64,000 bases of DNA, taken from contig NZ_CANLCY010000002.1 in NCBI RefSeq assembly GCF_947489255.1, forward strand, positions 186,001 through 250,000, given 5' to 3'. The stretch is from an uncultured Microbacterium sp. GTDB taxonomy: Bacteria > Actinomycetota > Actinomycetes > Actinomycetales > Microbacteriaceae. The translations under genes were made by a program, and so were the position numbers. The notes under the pieces were generated by a model. That model saw nothing but the letters and a program-made list of their open reading frames with translations. It ran no database searches and was not told where the DNA came from. Shown in pieces: positions 1 through 8,860 of the stretch. Numbering within the stretch: the first letter of the stretch is position 1; each line of letters begins with the position of its first letter.

Positions 1-216
1 CCTGCGCAGGCTCAGCCGCCCGCGCACGGGAGGTCCCTGAGCCCGTCGAAGGGACCGGGCGCCGTTGCGGTCTCGGTGGCTTCGACAGGCTCAGCCACCT
101 CCGCACGTAAGGTTCCTGAGCCCGTCGAAGGGATCGGGACCCCTTGCGCGCCGGTGGCTTCGACGAGCTCAGCCACCTGCGCACGAGAGGTCCCTGAGCC
201 TGTCGAAGGGACCGGG
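1..216. repeat. Cluster of palindromic repeats upstream of ku
   Basis: Five complete copies and one cut copy of a 25-bp palindromic element lie here in alternating orientation: about 32-56, 75-99, 111-135, 153-177 and 189-213, with a partial copy at the left edge. Each has a central core TCGACAGGCTC (or close) flanked by 7-base arms that pair. Some copies have arms GGTCCCT/AGGGACC and others GGTGGCT/AGCCACC, so the stem changes but stays paired. No gene is visible in this stretch. More copies occur near 1.2 kb and 30.5 kb. Confidence 0.85.
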
Positions 217-275
217 ACCCCCTCGCCGGCGCAAGGGTCTCGGCATCCACCCCCCTTCGGGTGTTCACTGGGCAC

Positions 276-1127
276 ATGCGATCGATCTGGAAAGGCGCCC
301 TGACCTTCGGCCTCGTCAACGTGCCCGTGAAGGTGTACTCCGCGACCGAGGACCACGACGTCTCGCTGCACCAGGTGCACAACGCGGACGGCGGGCGCAT
401 CCGCTATCAGCGCATCTGCGAGATCGACGGCGAGGTCGTGCCCTACCAGGACATCGACCGGGCCTACGACGACGGCGAGCAGACGGTGGTGCTCACCAAA
501 GCCGACCTTGCCTCGCTGCCGAGCGAACGCAGCCGCGAGATCGAGGTCGTCGAGTTCGTGCCCAGCGAGCAGGTCGACCTGCTCACGCTCGACAAGGCCT
601 ACTATCTCGAGCCCGACTCGTCGTCGCCCAAGGCCTACGTGTTGCTGCGCAAGACGCTCGAGCAGACCGATCGCACGGCGATCGTCCGGTTCTCCCTTCG
701 CCAGAAGACGCGGCTCGCTGCCCTGCGCGTCCGCGGTGACGTGCTCGTGCTGCAGACGCTGCTGTGGGCCGACGAGGTGCGCGAAGCCGCGTTCCCGGCG
801 CTTGAAGAGAGCGTGCGCATCTCGGCGAAGGAGTTGGAGATGTCGGCATCCCTCGTCGACAGCTTCTCGAAGGACTTCGATCCCGAGGAGTTCACCGACG
901 AGTACCAGCAGGAGCTGCGCACCCTCATCGACGCCAAACTCGAGCAGGGTGACGCCCTCGACACGGATGCCACCTTCGGGAAGGCCGAGGACGACGACGG
1001 CGGCGAGGTCATCGATCTGATGGAGGCCCTGCGGGCGAGCGTCGAGCGCTCCCGAGCGGCGCGAGGCGAGAAGGCCGAGCCCGCGAAGAAGGCCCCGGCC
1101 AAGAAGAAGACGTCGAAGGCGTCGTGA
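276..1127 (+). CDS. ku: Ku protein (non-homologous end joining)
   Basis: Bacterial Ku binds double-strand DNA ends as a homodimer and recruits the ligase LigD for end joining. The 283-residue product opens with MRSIWKGALTFGLVNVPVKV, the typical N-terminus of the bacterial Ku core, and continues through the beta-barrel domain. It ends in a lysine- and alanine-rich tail (about residues 265-283), common in actinobacterial Ku and thought to bind DNA. The ATG at 276 is chosen because the family motif starts there; an upstream GTG at 261 would add only five residues. No ligD is visible in the window. Palindromic repeats flank the gene on both sides. Confidence 0.95.
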   Translation: MRSIWKGALTFGLVNVPVKVYSATEDHDVSLHQVHNADGGRIRYQRICEIDGEVVPYQDIDRAYDDGEQTVVLTKADLASLPSERSREIEVVEFVPSEQVDLLTLDKAYYLEPDSSSPKAYVLLRKTLEQTDRTAIVRFSLRQKTRLAALRVRGDVLVLQTLLWADEVREAAFPALEESVRISAKELEMSASLVDSFSKDFDPEEFTDEYQQELRTLIDAKLEQGDALDTDATFGKAEDDDGGEVIDLMEALRASVERSRAARGEKAEPAKKAPAKKKTSKAS

Positions 1128-1397
1128 CCTCTGACGCGGGGTCCGGCCGTGGTCGAAGGGGCCCGGTCCCTTCGACAGTCTCAGGGACCTGTGGGGCGGG
1201 GGCTCAGGGCTTCGGGGCGTCGCGACCGCCCGGCGCGGGGTCCGGTGGCGCGCGGAGGGGCCCGGTCCCTTCGACAGGCTCAGGGACCTGCGGGGCGGGG
1301 GCTCAGGGACCCGCGAGACTGATGCTCAGGGACCTGCGGGACTGATGCTCAGAGACCGTTGGTGCTGCGGCTCGGAGACGCCTGGGCGCCCGGGGGA
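1128..1397. repeat. Intergenic spacer with palindromic repeats
   Basis: This spacer between the convergent ku and dedA genes holds two more copies of the 25-bp palindromic element (1165-1189 and 1264-1288). They are followed by short degenerate direct repeats of a 'ctcagggacctgcgggactg'-like unit at about 1303-1360. No gene with coding character is apparent. Confidence 0.75.
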
Positions 1398-2147
1398 TCA
1401 GCGGGTCGGCTGGTCTCCGTCTTCGAGGGTCTTCGGGTCGAGCGTGAGCGACTGGGCCTCCGCGGGAGTGACCGCGCCCTCGCGCTTGGCGGCGGCGCGC
1501 TCGCGGAAGAAGTGGATCGCGACGAAGAGCGCGGTGCCCGCGACGGCGGCGAGCAGGATGACGTCGATGTACTCCGTCACGATGTCGCGGATGAAGGGGA
1601 TGTACCCCACGGCGTAGCCGAGCATCGTCAGGCCGATTCCCCAGAGGACCGCGCCGATGAAGTTGTACAGGGTGTACTTGCGCCACGGCATGTGTCCGAC
1701 GCCCGCCGCGATGGGGGCGAAGGTGCGCACGACCGGGACGAAGCGGGCCAGGATGACGGTCAGCCCGCCGAAGCGTTCGAAGAACGCGTTCGTGCGCTCG
1801 ACGTTCTTCTTGCTGAAGATGCCGGAGTCCTTGCGCTCGAAGATCGAGGGCCCCGCCTTGTGCCCGATGTAGTAGCCGACCTCGCCGCCGACGAACGCGG
1901 AGACGCCGATCGCGAGGGCCACCCACCAGGCGTTGATCCCGAAGACGCCGTTGGGGGCGGCGGGCGTGGCGTGCGAGAGCAGTCCCGCCATGATCAGCAG
2001 CGTGTCGCCCGGAAGCAGGAAGCCGATCAGCAGGCCGGTCTCGGCGAAGATGATGAAGCAGACGACCAGCAGCGCCCAGGGCTGCGAATTCGTGATGATC
2101 GTCGCGGGGTCGAGCCACGGGAGCAGTGCGGCGGTGGTGTGGATCAC
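1398..2147 (-). CDS. DedA family membrane protein
   Basis: DedA-family (SNARE-associated/VTT domain) proteins are inner-membrane proteins linked to lipid flipping, membrane homeostasis and pH or antimicrobial resistance. The roughly 249-residue product has the family hallmarks: an N-terminal re-entrant segment with ETGLLIGFLLPGDTLL near residues 35-50, a GGEVGYYIGHKAG stretch, and RFVPVVRTFAPIAAG near residue 130, followed by further membrane helices. The reading frame stays open upstream into tRNA-Leu, so the start must lie downstream of the tRNA. The GTG at 2147 is chosen because it precedes the conserved N-terminal region; its ribosome site is weak. The C-terminus is charged and probably cytosolic. 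Confidence 0.88.
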   Translation of the reverse strand: MIHTTAALLPWLDPATIITNSQPWALLVVCFIIFAETGLLIGFLLPGDTLLIMAGLLSHATPAAPNGVFGINAWWVALAIGVSAFVGGEVGYYIGHKAGPSIFERKDSGIFSKKNVERTNAFFERFGGLTVILARFVPVVRTFAPIAAGVGHMPWRKYTLYNFIGAVLWGIGLTMLGYAVGYIPFIRDIVTEYIDVILLAAVAGTALFVAIHFFRERAAAKREGAVTPAEAQSLTLDPKTLEDGDQPTR

Positions 2148-2195
2148 ATCGGTCCCGTTCGGGTCGGAGAGTCGGTGCTGGCGAAGCGTGGAACG

Positions 2196-2277
2196 TGCGG
2201 AAGGGGGGACTTGAACCCCCACGCCCGAAGGCACAGGAACCTAAATCCTGCGTGTCTGCCGATTTCACCACTCCCGC
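2196..2277 (-). tRNA. tRNA-Leu (anticodon UAG)
   Basis: On the minus strand the sequence begins GCGGGAG and ends CTTCCGC plus discriminator A, forming the acceptor stem with one G-U pair. The anticodon stem CAGGA/TCCTG encloses loop TTTAGGT, giving anticodon UAG. There is a variable arm typical of leucine tRNAs and a T-arm with GGTTCAAGTCC. The terminal CCA is not encoded. A TAGACT box (minus strand, 2288-2293) lies just upstream and is a plausible -10 element. Confidence 0.92.
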
Positions 2278-2426
2278 GAGTGGGATCAGTCTAAGCGCGA
2301 GCGTGCGTGCGCTCGATGTGAACGAGCCGTCAAACGTGCGCGATCTCACCCGCGACGACCGCCGACCCGACGGCGCGTCGACACGCCCCGGGGAATGCCC
2401 GCGCGCCGACGGGGTTTCATTCCCGT

Positions 2427-3452
2427 ATGAAGGCGATCACGTATACCCAGCCCGGTGACTCCTCCGTCCTCTCGCTCGTGGAGCGGCCGCTGCCCGAACC
2501 CGGCCCCGGAGAGGTGCGCGTGCGCATCACGGTCTCGGGGGTGAATCCCACCGACTGGAAGGCGCGCGAGAGCGCCGGACGCCCCCTCCCGTTCGACGAG
2601 ATCACCCCGAACCAAGACGGAGCGGGGATGGTGGATGCCGTCGGCTCCGGCGTCGAGAACCTCTCGGTGGGCCAGCGGGTCTGGGTCTACCTCGCCGCCC
2701 ACCAGCGCCCGACCGGAACCGCGGCCGAGTATTCGATCCTCCCGGCGGAGCGGGCCGTCCCCCTCGCGGACGGTGCGTCGTTCGAGCTCGGCGCGAGCCT
2801 CGGCGTGCCCGCGATGACGGCCCACCGCGCCCTCACCGTCCACGAGGACGGTCCCTCGCGTCTCGCACCCGGCGCGCTCGCCGGCCGCACCGTGCTCGTG
2901 CAGGGCGGCGCCGGGGCCGTGGGCCACGCGGCGATCCAGCTCGCCGTCTGGGCCGGCGCGACGGTGATCGCCACGGTCAGCAGCGACGAGAAAGAGAAGC
3001 TCGCACGCGCGGCCGGAGCCCACCACGTGCTGCAGTACCCGAGCGCGTCGCTGGCCGACGGCATCCGCGAGATCGCCCCCGACGGGGTCGAGCACATCGT
3101 CGAGGTCGCCATCGCCGACAACGCCGCTCTCGACGTCGAGGTCGTCGCCAACCACGGCACGATCGGCTACTACGCCGACAACGGCGGCGACACCTTCACC
3201 GCCCCCGTGCGGGTCAGCTTCGCCAAGAACGTCCGTTGGCAGGGACTCCTGCTCTACACGGTGGGGGAGCGCGCGCTCGCCGCGGCCGCCGAAGACGTCG
3301 CCGCGGCGGTGGCCGACGGTGCGCTGCCGGTCGGCGAGGCCCACGGTCTGCCGCTGACGTGGTTCGATCTCGCCGACACCGCCGCGGCGCACGACGCCGT
3401 CGCCCAGGGCGCCACGGGCAAGGTCCTCATCCGCGTGGCCGAGGGGGAGTGA
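2427..3452 (+). CDS. NADPH:quinone reductase-like oxidoreductase (MDR family)
   Basis: This is a zinc-independent medium-chain dehydrogenase/reductase of the quinone reductase type, expected to pass electrons from NADPH to quinones or related carbonyl compounds in the cytosol. The 341 residues begin MKAITYTQPGDSSVLSLVER, with a GroES-like domain to about residue 120. A Rossmann domain follows, with VLVQGGAGAVGHAAIQLA near residues 155-173 as the dinucleotide loop. The zinc-binding cysteines of alcohol dehydrogenases are absent. The gene stands alone between tRNA-Leu and convergent genes. The true substrate cannot be read from sequence. Confidence 0.87.
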   Translation: MKAITYTQPGDSSVLSLVERPLPEPGPGEVRVRITVSGVNPTDWKARESAGRPLPFDEITPNQDGAGMVDAVGSGVENLSVGQRVWVYLAAHQRPTGTAAEYSILPAERAVPLADGASFELGASLGVPAMTAHRALTVHEDGPSRLAPGALAGRTVLVQGGAGAVGHAAIQLAVWAGATVIATVSSDEKEKLARAAGAHHVLQYPSASLADGIREIAPDGVEHIVEVAIADNAALDVEVVANHGTIGYYADNGGDTFTAPVRVSFAKNVRWQGLLLYTVGERALAAAAEDVAAAVADGALPVGEAHGLPLTWFDLADTAAAHDAVAQGATGKVLIRVAEGE

Positions 3453-3471
3453 CCCCGTCACGACGAACCGA

Positions 3472-3564
3472 TCAGTGCTGGGGGCGGCGGCGGGCGATCA
3501 CCGTTCCGACCGCGACGATCAGCCCGAGAGCGAGCATGCCGGCGCCGATCGCGGGCAGTGGTGT
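3472..3564 (-). pseudogene. Orphan cell-wall sorting signal-like tail, in frame behind the YoaK-like gene
   Basis: Directly after the TGA stop of the upstream membrane protein gene, the same frame stays open for 30 codons and reads TPLPAIGAGMLALGLIV, then AVGTVIA, then RRRPQH and a stop. This is an LPxxG-like motif, a hydrophobic helix and a positive tail: the layout of a sortase sorting signal. It has no start codon giving a normal protein. It may be the surviving 3' end of a lost surface-protein gene, a stop-codon readthrough extension, or chance. Confidence 0.4.
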
Positions 3565-4200
3565 TCAGGTCCGCCCAGCCCGCCACACGACGACCGCCGC
3601 CACCAGCATCACCGCCGCCGCTGCCGCGAGCGCCGCGGGGCTGCCGAGTTGGTGGGCGAAGGCACCCAGCACGGCGCCCGTGACGAGCGCGGCCCACAGC
3701 AGCAGGGGACGACGCCAGGCCGTCCGCGAACGGCCCGTCAAGAGGGCGGCGAGCCCCAGGCCGAGGCTCACCAGGGTGCCGGTGGAGTAGGTGATCGCGA
3801 CGCGCGCCCGATCCTCCGCGAGGAAGAGCGTGTTGAGCGCGCCCATCGCCGCCGCGAGCAGGCCCGCCCGCCACAGCGTGGAGGGTCCGGCGGTCGCGAG
3901 CAGCGCGACGAGCCCTACCGCCAGGGCCGAGCCGGCGATGACCCCGGCCTGTGCGCGACGCGACCGCGGGCGGACGACGCCGCCGACGACGACACCCGAG
4001 ACGAACGCCGCGATGAGGCCCAGTGGCACGGCCGCGAGGGCGAGCGAGGTCGGGACGTCGACCGCGCCCTGCGTGGAATTGCCGCTCATGAACGACACGA
4101 ACAGCCCGCCGGTGTCGAGGTAGCCGACGGCGTCGACGAAGCCCGCGACCGCGGCGAGGCCGGCCGACAGCGCGAGGGCTCCGCGTCCGACGTGCTGCAC
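3565..4200 (-). CDS. YoaK family (DUF1275) membrane protein
   Basis: The product (211 residues from the GTG at 4200) is a polytopic membrane protein of the YoaK/DUF1275 family, whose function is not established. It shows the family's opening pattern AGFVDAVGYLD followed by FVSFMSGNSTQ near residues 34-44, then about five more hydrophobic helices. The GTG at 4200 is chosen because an AGGAGG ribosome site lies about four bases upstream; an ATG at 4242 is an alternative. The gene lies downstream of, and in the same direction as, the MFS gene at 4308-5594. Confidence 0.8.
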   Translation of the reverse strand: MQHVGRGALALSAGLAAVAGFVDAVGYLDTGGLFVSFMSGNSTQGAVDVPTSLALAAVPLGLIAAFVSGVVVGGVVRPRSRRAQAGVIAGSALAVGLVALLATAGPSTLWRAGLLAAAMGALNTLFLAEDRARVAITYSTGTLVSLGLGLAALLTGRSRTAWRRPLLLWAALVTGAVLGAFAHQLGSPAALAAAAAVMLVAAVVVWRAGRT

Positions 4201-4307
4201 CGTGCCTCCTCGCCCCGGGCCGTGGAGTTCGAGGCGCTCCATCGTCGTCCCGGAACCGCCCGCCGGGCAAATCCGCCGGCACACCCCGCGCGGGTGGTGC
4301 TCTCGTG

Positions 4308-5594
4308 TCAGCGCGTCCGCGGGACGTACCGCGGCACCCAGCGGATGAACCCCACCGCTCCGAGCACCGCGACGGCGCCCATGGCGCCGACACCCACCGA
4401 TAGCGACGCCACCGCGGTGAGCGCCGACACGATCAGCGGCGCGACGGCGCCACCGGCATCCGTCAGCGTGCGCCACGACCCGAGGAACGCCGCGGGTTCG
4501 TTCGGCGGGGCGATGTCGGCCCCGAGGGTGAGCAGGATGCCGCTGGACAGACCGTTGCCGACACCGAGCACCGCGGCGAACATGGCGTACCACATGGCCG
4601 CGGAACCCAGATCGTGCGTGAACGACAGGGCGAAGAACCCCGCCCCCATCAGGATCATCGCGGGCAGGGCCGCCCACAGACGCCCGAAGCGGTCCATGAC
4701 CTGGCCGCTGGCGTAGAACAGCGCGAAGTCGATCGCGCCCGACACCCCCACGACCACCGCGATCGTGCCGGCGTCCAGCCCGAGCGACACGCCCCACAGC
4801 GGCAGCACCACCTGCCGCGCCGATCGCACCGCCGACAGCGACGCCGCAGCCAGGCCCAGGCGCGCCAGCACGCCCCGGAACCGCCACATGGTGCGGAACA
4901 CCCCGGCGCGCTCGACGGTCGGGATCGCGCCCGTCACGGGTTCACCGGTGTCTTCCGCCTCGCGGGAGTCGCCGTCGGCACGGCGCGCCCCCGCGCCCAC
5001 GGGCACCGCCTTCTCGGGGTCGGGACCGAAGAACACCAGCAGGATCGTGGCGACCTGACACACGGCGAAGAAGACGATGGATGCCGTCTCGTCACCGAAG
5101 ACGGCCAGGAGGGCCGCCGAGATGAACGGGCCGACGAACATCCCCAGGCGGAACGTTCCGCCCAGCAGTGACAGCGCCCGCGCACGGAAGGTCAGCGGGA
5201 CGCGCGTGGTCATGAAGGAGTGGCGGGCGAGCGCGAACGACGCGGCGCAGAAGCCGATGAGGAACACCGCGGCGGCGAAGAACGCCAGCGACTGCGCGAA
5301 CACGATCCCGGTCAGCCCCGCGAGGACGACGATCCCGGCCACGCCCATCGTGAGGCGCTCGCCGAACCGGGCGACCGCCCAACCGGCGAGGATGTTGCCG
5401 CACAGCTGGCCCACGACGAGGGCGGCGGCGACGAGAGCGGCCACGGCGACATCGGCGCCGAGGCGGTTCGCGATGACTGGGATGAGGGGGATCACGGCCC
5501 CCTCTCCGAGCGCGAAGAGCAGGGTGGGGCCGTAGATCATCGGTGCGAAGCGCACGAGCACGTTCCGGGGAGAGTCGGCTGTCACCGTCTCCAC
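4308..5594 (-). CDS. MFS transporter
   Basis: The 428-residue product has twelve predicted hydrophobic segments in two blocks, separated by a charged loop (about residues 190-235), as in the major facilitator superfamily. The first half contains GQLCGNILAGWAVARFGERL, the loop 2-3 signature of MFS pumps, and the second half has a counterpart near VMDRFGRLWAALPAM. It is probably a drug or metabolite exporter, but the substrate is unknown. It starts with GTG at 5594 and is divergent from prfB with only 17 bp between the starts, so the two promoters overlap the opposite coding sequences. Confidence 0.85.
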   Translation of the reverse strand: METVTADSPRNVLVRFAPMIYGPTLLFALGEGAVIPLIPVIANRLGADVAVAALVAAALVVGQLCGNILAGWAVARFGERLTMGVAGIVVLAGLTGIVFAQSLAFFAAAVFLIGFCAASFALARHSFMTTRVPLTFRARALSLLGGTFRLGMFVGPFISAALLAVFGDETASIVFFAVCQVATILLVFFGPDPEKAVPVGAGARRADGDSREAEDTGEPVTGAIPTVERAGVFRTMWRFRGVLARLGLAAASLSAVRSARQVVLPLWGVSLGLDAGTIAVVVGVSGAIDFALFYASGQVMDRFGRLWAALPAMILMGAGFFALSFTHDLGSAAMWYAMFAAVLGVGNGLSSGILLTLGADIAPPNEPAAFLGSWRTLTDAGGAVAPLIVSALTAVASLSVGVGAMGAVAVLGAVGFIRWVPRYVPRTR

Positions 5595-5611
5595 GATAGG
5601 CTTGCCGTCTC

Positions 5612-6724
5612 ATGCTCGAACTCGATTTGACCGCCGACATCCAGGCGCTGCGCTCGACCTTCGCCGATATCCAGGCCGTGGTCGACGTCGACGCACTCAA
5701 AGCCGACATCGATCGCCTCAGCGAAGAAGCCGGTGCCCCCGACCTCTGGGACGACGTCGAGAACGCTCAGAAGGTGACCAGCCGCCTGAGCCATCGGCAG
5801 GCCGAGCTCAAGCGCGTGTCGGAGATCGAGCAGCGCCTCGACGACCTCGAGGTGCTCGTCGAGCTCGCGATCGAGATGGACGACGAGGACTCCGCCGACG
5901 AGGCCCGTCGCGAGCTCGCTGCGCTGAAAGACGTGATCGGCCAGCTCGAGGTGCAGACGCTCCTCGACGGCGAGTACGACCCGCGTTCCGCGGTCGTGAC
6001 GATCCGTTCAGGAGCGGGCGGCGACGACGCCACCGACTTCGCCGAGATGCTGCTGCGCATGTACCTGCGCTGGGCCGAGCGCCACAAGTACCCCGTGAAG
6101 GTCATGGACACCTCCTACGCCGAGGGCGCCGGCATCAAGTCCGCGACCTTCGAGGTCGACGTGCCCTACGCCTACGGCACGCTGTCGGTCGAGGCCGGCA
6201 CCCACCGGCTCGCGCGCATCAGCCCCTTCGGCGGCGCCGACAAGCGCCAGACGAGCTTCGCCGCGGTCGAGGTCATCCCCGTGATGGAGGAGGCCGTCGA
6301 GGTCGAGGTGCCCGAGGGCGACATCCGCGTCGACGTGTTCCGTTCGTCGGGCCCCGGTGGGCAGTCGGTCAACACGACCGACTCCGCCGTGCGCATCACC
6401 CACCTGCCGACCGGCCTCGTCGTGTCGATGCAGAACGAGAAGTCGCAGATCCAGAACCGTGCCGCCGCCATGCGCGTGCTGCAGACGCGTCTGCTCCTGC
6501 TCAAGCGCGAAGAAGAGGCTGCGAAGAAGAAGGAGCTCGCCGGCACGATCACCGCGAGCTGGGGCGACCAGATGCGCTCCTACTTCCTCTACGGCCAGCA
6601 GCTCGTGAAAGACCTGCGCACCGGTTACGAGGTCGGCAACCCGGCCGTCGTCTTCGACGGCGACCTCGACGGTCTCATCGCGGCCGGCATCCGCTGGCGC
6701 AAGCGCAAAGACGACGACGACTGA
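5612..6724 (+). CDS. prfB: Peptide chain release factor 2
   Basis: RF2 recognises UGA and UAA stop codons and hydrolyses peptidyl-tRNA on the ribosome. The 370-residue protein carries the tripeptide anticodon SPF (in [15 protein letters not shown], about residue 204) and the catalytic GGQ in GPGGQSVNT (about residue 250). There is no in-frame stop near codon 25, so the programmed +1 frameshift found in many RF2 genes is absent here. A TAGGCT box at 5597-5602 lies nine bases before the ATG and no ribosome site is visible, suggesting a leaderless mRNA. It heads the conserved run prfB-ftsE-ftsX-smpB-ssrA. Confidence 0.97.
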   Translation: MLELDLTADIQALRSTFADIQAVVDVDALKADIDRLSEEAGAPDLWDDVENAQKVTSRLSHRQAELKRVSEIEQRLDDLEVLVELAIEMDDEDSADEARRELAALKDVIGQLEVQTLLDGEYDPRSAVVTIRSGAGGDDATDFAEMLLRMYLRWAERHKYPVKVMDTSYAEGAGIKSATFEVDVPYAYGTLSVEAGTHRLARISPFGGADKRQTSFAAVEVIPVMEEAVEVEVPEGDIRVDVFRSSGPGGQSVNTTDSAVRITHLPTGLVVSMQNEKSQIQNRAAAMRVLQTRLLLLKREEEAAKKKELAGTITASWGDQMRSYFLYGQQLVKDLRTGYEVGNPAVVFDGDLDGLIAAGIRWRKRKDDDD

Positions 6725-6741
6725 TCGTCCCCCCGTTCGTC

Positions 6742-6785
6742 GAGAGTCCTGTGGATGCCGCTGACCCGGCATCCATAGGACTCTC
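6742..6785 (+). terminator. Long inverted repeat after prfB
   Basis: A 19-bp stem (6742-6760 with 6767-6785, one G-U pair) encloses the six-base loop CTGACC. There is no U-tract, so it may be a high-GC actinobacterial terminator or an mRNA stabiliser separating prfB from ftsE. The arms contain one copy each of GGATGCC and GGCATCC. Confidence 0.7.
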
Positions 6786-6849
6786 TCGGTTTGGCGACAC
6801 GGCGCGTCCTGACGGGCTGCCCCGCACCCGCGCTTAGGCTCGTCGAGCC

Positions 6850-7872
6850 ATGATCCGGTTCGAGAACGTCACCAAGAGGTATCGCGGCACCGCGAAGCCC
6901 GCCCTCAACGCCGTCGACTTCGAGGTGCAGCGCGGGGAGTTCGTCTTCCTCGTCGGAGCCTCGGGTTCGGGCAAGTCGTCGTGCCTGCAGCTCATCCTGC
7001 GGGCGGAGACCCCGAGCGAGGGGCGCGTGGTCGTGCTCGGCCGCGACCTGCGCACGCTGTCGAACCGCAAGGTCCCCTACTTCCGCCGGCACATCGGGTC
7101 GGTCTTCCAGGACTTCCGCCTGCTGCCGAACAAGACCGTCCACCAGAACGTCGCGTTCACGCTGCAGGTCACGGGCGCCTCGCGCGGTTTCATCCAGCAG
7201 GCCGTTCCCGAGGTGCTCGCGCTCGTCGGCCTCGACGGCAAAGAGAAGCGTCTGCCGCATGAGTTGTCGGGTGGGGAGCAGCAGCGCGTCGCGATCGCGC
7301 GCGCGCTGGTCAACCGCCCGCAGGTGCTCCTCGCCGACGAGCCGACCGGAAACCTCGACCCCGGCACCTCGATCGACATCATGCGCCTGCTCGCGCGCAT
7401 CAACGCGGGCGGGACGACCGTCGTCATGGCCACGCACGAGGCCGGCTTCGTCGACCAGATGCAGCGCCGCGTGATCGAACTGCGCGGGGGAGAGATGGTG
7501 CGCGACGAGCGTCACGGCGGCTACGGCGACACCGCCAGCCTGCCCCGGCTCGCGCCCGAGGTCGAGAAGGGCGCCGCCGCGGTGGCCGCCCTCACCGCGG
7601 TGCTGGAGGTGCAGCGCGAGGTGACGAGCGTGACCGGTCCGGTGGAGCCGCTGCCGTCGGCCGTCACGCGGCCCGCCCCCGCCCCCGCTCCGGATGCCGC
7701 GGCTTCCGCCCCCGCAGCGACCACGCCCGCGGCTGAACCCGCGCGAGAGCCCGGCACCAACACACGCTCCATCCCGGTCACGACTCCCGACGTCGAGGCC
7801 CTCGGGGTCGCCGACCGCCTGGGTCTCGGCGCGAAGACAGACCGCAACGACGAAGTGGGACCCACGTCATGA
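6850..7872 (+). CDS. ftsE: Cell division ATP-binding protein FtsE with long C-terminal extension
   Basis: FtsE is the ATPase of the FtsEX complex, which drives peptidoglycan hydrolases at the septum. The ABC domain is complete: Walker [10 protein letters not shown] at residues 36-44, signature LSGGEQQ near 139, and Walker B LLADEPTG near 160. The family is usually about 230 residues, but this protein has 340: the last 110 are rich in Pro, Ala and Val, ending in a short conserved-looking segment before GPTS. A TAGGCT box at 6835-6840 sits nine bases before the ATG, with no ribosome site. The stop overlaps the ftsX start by four bases. Confidence 0.95.
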   Translation: MIRFENVTKRYRGTAKPALNAVDFEVQRGEFVFLVGASGSGKSSCLQLILRAETPSEGRVVVLGRDLRTLSNRKVPYFRRHIGSVFQDFRLLPNKTVHQNVAFTLQVTGASRGFIQQAVPEVLALVGLDGKEKRLPHELSGGEQQRVAIARALVNRPQVLLADEPTGNLDPGTSIDIMRLLARINAGGTTVVMATHEAGFVDQMQRRVIELRGGEMVRDERHGGYGDTASLPRLAPEVEKGAAAVAALTAVLEVQREVTSVTGPVEPLPSAVTRPAPAPAPDAAASAPAATTPAAEPAREPGTNTRSIPVTTPDVEALGVADRLGLGAKTDRNDEVGPTS

Positions 7873-8786
7873 GGTTCGGGCTCATCCTCTCGGAGGCCTT
7901 CACGGGTCTTCGCCGCAATGCGTCGATGGTGATCTCGGTCATCCTCGTGACCTTCGTGTCGCTCACCTTCGTCGGCGCCGCGATGCTCATGCAGATGCAG
8001 ATCGGCAAGATGCAGTCGTACTGGGCCGATCGGGCTCAGGTCGCGGTCTCCATGTGCGCCACGGTGTCGGACGTCGACACGTGCACCACCGGTCAGGCGG
8101 CGACGCAGGAGCAGATCGACGCGGTGACGGCGAAGCTCGACGGCGATGCCCTGGCCCCCCTGATCCGCGACTACACCTATGCCACCAGCGAGCAGGTGTT
8201 CGAGAACGCCAAGGGCCTGCTGCCCGACGACATCATCGGCGTCGTCACGGCGGACCAGTTCAACGCGACCTTCAGCATCAACCTCGTCGACCAGAATCAG
8301 TCGGACGTCATCATCGAGGCCTTCAGCGGCCAGGCGGGCGTCGAAGAGGTCACGAATCAGATGCAGTACCTCGAGCCGCTGTTCCAGGCGTTGACGGTGG
8401 CGACCTACGTCGCGGTCGGCATCGCGGGGCTCATGCTGATCGCCGCCGTCCTGCTGATCGCGACCACGATCCGCCTCTCGGCCTTCGCCCGACGTCGCGA
8501 GCTCGGCATCATGCGCCTCGTGGGGGCGTCGAACCGCTTCATCCAGACGCCGTTCATCGTCGAGGGCGTGCTCGCGGCGTTGATCGGGTCGGCTCTGGCG
8601 AGCGTGGCGGTCTGGGCGATCGTGGGCGTGGGCGTCAACCAGTACCTGCGCGACCGCATCGGGTTCATCACCTCGTGGGTGGGGGTCGGCGACGTCGCTT
8701 TCGTCATCCCCGTCATCGTCGTGATCGGCGTGATCCTCGCCGCGCTCAGCGCGAGCTTCGCGATCCGTCGCTGGCTGCGCGCCTGA
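7869..8786 (+). CDS. ftsX: Cell division protein FtsX
   Basis: FtsX is the membrane partner of FtsE; its extracellular loop activates peptidoglycan hydrolases. The 305-residue product has the expected topology: one N-terminal helix (about residues 18-40), a large extracytoplasmic domain to about 170, and three C-terminal helices. Two cysteines lie in the outer domain ([15 protein letters not shown], about residues 61-73) and could form a disulfide. The ATG overlaps the ftsE stop (ATGA), indicating translational coupling. The [14 protein letters not shown] loop near residue 210 is the usual site of contact with FtsE. Confidence 0.95.
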   Translation: MRFGLILSEAFTGLRRNASMVISVILVTFVSLTFVGAAMLMQMQIGKMQSYWADRAQVAVSMCATVSDVDTCTTGQAATQEQIDAVTAKLDGDALAPLIRDYTYATSEQVFENAKGLLPDDIIGVVTADQFNATFSINLVDQNQSDVIIEAFSGQAGVEEVTNQMQYLEPLFQALTVATYVAVGIAGLMLIAAVLLIATTIRLSAFARRRELGIMRLVGASNRFIQTPFIVEGVLAALIGSALASVAVWAIVGVGVNQYLRDRIGFITSWVGVGDVAFVIPVIVVIGVILAALSASFAIRRWLRA

Positions 8787-8860
8787 GCGCGGTGCCGCAG
8801 CGGCGGTGATCCGGTAAGCTGAGGGGCTCTGTGTGCCCATGATCATGAGGAGGTGGCACC

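Noticed and set aside
65..739. Long open frames opposite or alongside ku
   Set aside because: They are Arg/Pro-rich shadows caused by high GC and overlap a clear Ku gene; the 5' part is the repeat cluster.
2150..2234. An N-terminal extension of the DedA protein starting at 2234
   Set aside because: It would be encoded by the antisense-free part of tRNA-Leu itself; the family homology starts after the GTG at 2147.
5612..5720. Programmed frameshift expected in RF2
   Set aside because: The frame is continuous from the ATG with no internal UGA and no CUUUGA site.
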